DNA from: Bacteroidia bacterium
GTDB lineage: Bacteria > Bacteroidota > Bacteroidia > Flavobacteriales > Flavobacteriaceae
Assembly (NCBI GenBank): GCA_030429955.1
Contig: JAUIGO010000030.1
Coordinates: forward strand, 1-35,165
Direction of reading: 5' to 3'
DNA length: 35,165 bases
The translations under genes and the position numbers were made by a program. Below the pieces are notes generated by a model that saw only the letters and a program-made list of their open reading frames with translations, had not been told where the DNA came from and did no database searches. Below are positions 33,180-35,165 of this stretch, one piece after another (the first letter of the stretch is position 1; every line of letters begins with the position of its first letter).

Positions 33180-33210
33180 TTTGACAAGCTTAAGTAATGG
33201 TTTATTTTTG
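33180..33210 (+). promoter_or_regulatory. transketolase promoter
   Basis: TTTG (33180-33183), a 19-nt spacer and TATTTTTG (33203-33210) match the Bacteroidota promoter exactly. It places the transcript start near 33217. It therefore rules out the TTG at 33133 and supports ATG 33235 as the translation start. Confidence 0.78.
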
Positions 33211-33234
33211 CTCGGAAATTTGAAAGAACTACTT

Positions 33235-34080
33235 ATGGCAAACACACAACATTTAAAGGATTTAACCACACAAGTTCGTAGAGATATATTACGAATGGTA
33301 CACAAAGTAAACTCAGGGCATCCTGGAGGATCACTAGGCTGTGCTGAATTTTTCGTGACTTTATATTCTGAACTTATGGAACGTAATGACGGTTTTGATA
33401 TGGATGGTATTGGCGAAGACTTATTCTTCCTGTCTAATGGTCATATTTCTCCTGTTTATTATAGCGTATTAGCACGTTCAGGTTATTTCCCAATTGATGA
33501 ATTAAACACTTTTAGATTGATTAACTCTCGCTTGCAAGGACATCCAACGACTCATGAAGGACTTCCAGGAGTTAGAATCGCATCAGGTTCTCTAGGGCAA
33601 GGAATGTCAGTCGCTATAGGAGCTGCACAAGCAAAAAAATTGAATGGAGATAAGCATTTAATATACAGTCTTCATGGTGATGGCGAGTTACAAGAAGGTC
33701 AAAACTGGGAAGCTATCATGTATGCTTCGGCTAAAAAGGTTGATAATTTAATTTCTACAGTTGATTTAAATGGTCAGCAAATTGATGGCTCTACTGATAC
33801 TGTGTTGCCAATGGGAAATATTAGAGAAAAGTTCGAAGCCTTTGATTGGATAGTGATAGAAATTGAAAATGGTAACGATATAGATGCTATTAGAAAAGGA
33901 ATGACTGAAGCCAAATTAAAAACAGGAAACGGAAAACCAGTTTGTGTATTACTCAAAACTGTGATGGGAAATGGTGTAGACTTTATGATGCATACACATG
34001 CTTGGCACGGAAAAGCACCAAATGACGAGCAATTAGCAATTGGTTTAGCACAAAACCCAGAAACATTAGGAGATTATTAA
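33235..34080 (+). CDS. transketolase, N-terminal subunit
   Basis: A 281-aa thiamine-diphosphate-binding half of transketolase, which moves two-carbon units in the pentose phosphate pathway. ATG 33235 gives MANTQHLKDLTTQVRRDILR, a normal family start, and follows a consensus promoter; a longer reading from TTG 33133 crosses that promoter. Motifs: HKVNSGHPGGSLGCAEFFV, GSLGQGMSVAIGAA, and the ThDP/metal motif HGDGELQEGQNWEA followed by LISTVDLNGQQIDG. The pyrimidine-binding half is a separate gene 116 bp downstream, as in archaea and many Bacteroidota. Confidence 0.96.
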   Translation: MANTQHLKDLTTQVRRDILRMVHKVNSGHPGGSLGCAEFFVTLYSELMERNDGFDMDGIGEDLFFLSNGHISPVYYSVLARSGYFPIDELNTFRLINSRLQGHPTTHEGLPGVRIASGSLGQGMSVAIGAAQAKKLNGDKHLIYSLHGDGELQEGQNWEAIMYASAKKVDNLISTVDLNGQQIDGSTDTVLPMGNIREKFEAFDWIVIEIENGNDIDAIRKGMTEAKLKTGNGKPVCVLLKTVMGNGVDFMMHTHAWHGKAPNDEQLAIGLAQNPETLGDY

Positions 34081-34196
34081 AAGCCCCTTCTAACTTCCCC
34101 AAAGGGGAAGAAAACTGAACTAAAAATAAAAAGCATTAAAAATTAATTAAATATAATCTAATAAAAGTCCCTCATTGGAGGGATTTAGGGAGGCTT
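34081..34196 (+). repeat. REP-like hairpins between the transketolase halves
   Basis: Two GC-rich hairpins occur in an A/T-rich gap. The first has arms CTTCCCC (34094-34100) and GGGGAAG (34104-34110) with an AAA loop. The second has arms TCCCTC (34168-34173) and GAGGGA (34178-34183). Very similar elements (AGTCCCTC ... GAGGGATTTAGGG ... GAGGCTT, and CTTCCCCAAAGGGGAAG) are common intergenic repeats in flavobacterial genomes, to my knowledge. The second ends in GGGAGG 7-12 nt before the next ATG and may serve as its ribosome-binding site. Confidence 0.62.
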
Positions 34197-35150
34197 ATGA
34201 AAACATACACATATACAGAAAAAAAAGATACAAGAAGTGGATTTGGAGCAGGTTTAGCTGAATTAGGAAGAACCAATCCTAATGTTGTTGCCCTTTGTGC
34301 CGATTTGATTGGATCTTTAAAAATGGACAAGTTTATTGAAGAAAACCCTGAACGTTTTTTCCAAGTTGGAATTGCTGAAGCAAACATGATGGGAATTGCA
34401 GCTGGCTTAACCATTGGTGGTAAAATTCCTTTTACTGGAACGTTTGCGAACTTTTCAACAGGGCGTGTTTACGATCAAATTCGTCAATCCATAGCTTATT
34501 CAGGTAAGAATGTGAAAATTTGTGCTTCACATGCTGGACTGACACTTGGTGAAGATGGAGCAACGCATCAAATACTTGAAGACATTGGGTTAATGAAAAT
34601 GTTACCAGGTATGACAGTAATTAACACTTGTGATTACAACCAAACTAAAGCTGCAACATTAGCCATTGCTAAACATCATGGTCCAGTTTATTTAAGATTT
34701 GGAAGACCAAAAGTACCAAACTTCACACCAGAAAATGGCACTTTTGAAATAGGTAAAGCTGTAAAGTTGACTGACGGAAATGATGTTACCATTGTTGCAA
34801 CGGGTCATTTAGTATGGGAAGCTTTAGAAGCGGCAAAGGCCTTAAACGCATCTGGCATCTCTGCAGAGGTAATTAACATACACACTATAAAACCTTTAGA
34901 TGATAAAGCCATTTTAGATTCTGTATCTAAAACAGGTTGTGTAGTTACAGCTGAAGAGCACAACTATCTTGGTGGTCTTGGTGAAAGTGTTTCAAGAGTT
35001 TTAGCTCAGCATAAACCAACACCGCAAGAGTTTGTTGCAACCAAGGATACTTTTGGTGAATCTGGTACTCCAGAGCAGCTTATGGCAAAATATGGTTTAA
35101 ATAGTGATGCTATACAAAAAGCAGTAAAAACTGTGTTAAAAAGAAAATAA
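34197..35150 (+). CDS. transketolase, C-terminal subunit
   Basis: A 317-aa half of transketolase with the pyrimidine-binding and C-terminal domains. The pyrimidine domain (about 8-175) includes SGFGAGLAELG, ALCADLIGSLK and the catalytic-glutamate motif FFQVGIAEANMMGIAAGL; FANFSTGRVYDQIRQSIAYSG and HAGLTLGEDGATHQ are also conserved. The C-terminal domain (about 190-310) has VTIVATGHLVWEALEAA and VVTAEEHNYLGGLGESV. It forms the active enzyme with the upstream subunit. A GGGAGG motif 7 nt before the ATG is an unusually good Shine-Dalgarno for this lineage and comes from the REP-like repeat. Confidence 0.96.
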   Translation: MKTYTYTEKKDTRSGFGAGLAELGRTNPNVVALCADLIGSLKMDKFIEENPERFFQVGIAEANMMGIAAGLTIGGKIPFTGTFANFSTGRVYDQIRQSIAYSGKNVKICASHAGLTLGEDGATHQILEDIGLMKMLPGMTVINTCDYNQTKAATLAIAKHHGPVYLRFGRPKVPNFTPENGTFEIGKAVKLTDGNDVTIVATGHLVWEALEAAKALNASGISAEVINIHTIKPLDDKAILDSVSKTGCVVTAEEHNYLGGLGESVSRVLAQHKPTPQEFVATKDTFGESGTPEQLMAKYGLNSDAIQKAVKTVLKRK

Positions 35151-35165
35151 CTTCATTTTGGCAAC

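Noticed and set aside
33133-33234. N-terminal extension of transketolase from TTG 33133
   Set aside because: A full-consensus promoter at 33180-33210 lies inside this extension, and the family N-terminus begins at ATG 33235.

Overview
The window is a piece of a low-GC Bacteroidota chromosome, almost certainly a member of the Flavobacteriaceae. The evidence is the 5' end of a 16S gene, promoters of the Bacteroidota type (TTTG, 19-20 nt, TAnnTTTG), weak use of Shine-Dalgarno sites, a split transketolase, and a C39-ABC/HlyD 'grasp-with-spasm' peptide cluster. I cannot name the genus. No tRNA, insertion sequence, integrase or CRISPR array was seen.

Layout. 1-314: 5' part of 16S rRNA (minus strand), with two tandem promoters upstream and a divergent thrS promoter. 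794-4024: thrS-infC-rpmI-rplT; infC begins with a rare AUA codon. 4155-7409: a secreted beta-propeller/amidohydrolase fusion. 7527-14663: the most unusual part. A short minus-strand gene encodes nine perfect KDGAGIIP octapeptides. Facing it is a tight six-gene plus-strand operon: a membrane TolB-like/TPR protein; a membrane protein carrying the same KDGAGIIP repeats; a caspase / alpha-beta hydrolase / TRAFs-binding-like fusion; a small PGDYG-like protein; a TIR protein with two membrane helices; and a membrane-anchored coiled-coil protein. A perfect 17-bp palindrome flanked by mirrored TAACTTTA boxes separates the two transcription units. I read this as a candidate membrane-associated conflict or regulated-death system that uses the octapeptide as a shared interaction tag. 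That function is inference.

14704-19210: a TauE/SafE permease broken by a T7 run, a secreted protein usually named asparagine synthetase B, a MarR regulator with a cysteine-rich tail and two candidate operators, a DUF2024 protein, a CPVC thioredoxin-like protein and an AI-2E family transporter. 19271-27020 (minus strand): a ribosomal-peptide (RiPP) cluster. In order of transcription it holds an orphan response regulator, a 74-aa double-glycine precursor, a terminator-like attenuator, a lipoprotein-like gene frameshifted at an A10 run, an ATP-grasp ligase, an embedded 61-aa ORF, a SPASM maturase, a C39 peptidase ABC exporter and an HlyD adaptor. Together these would modify, cleave and export the peptide.

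27148-35150: housekeeping genes dnaB, accA, an operon of tgt, an LptF/LptG permease and an EamA transporter, and divergently the two transketolase halves, separated by REP-like hairpins.
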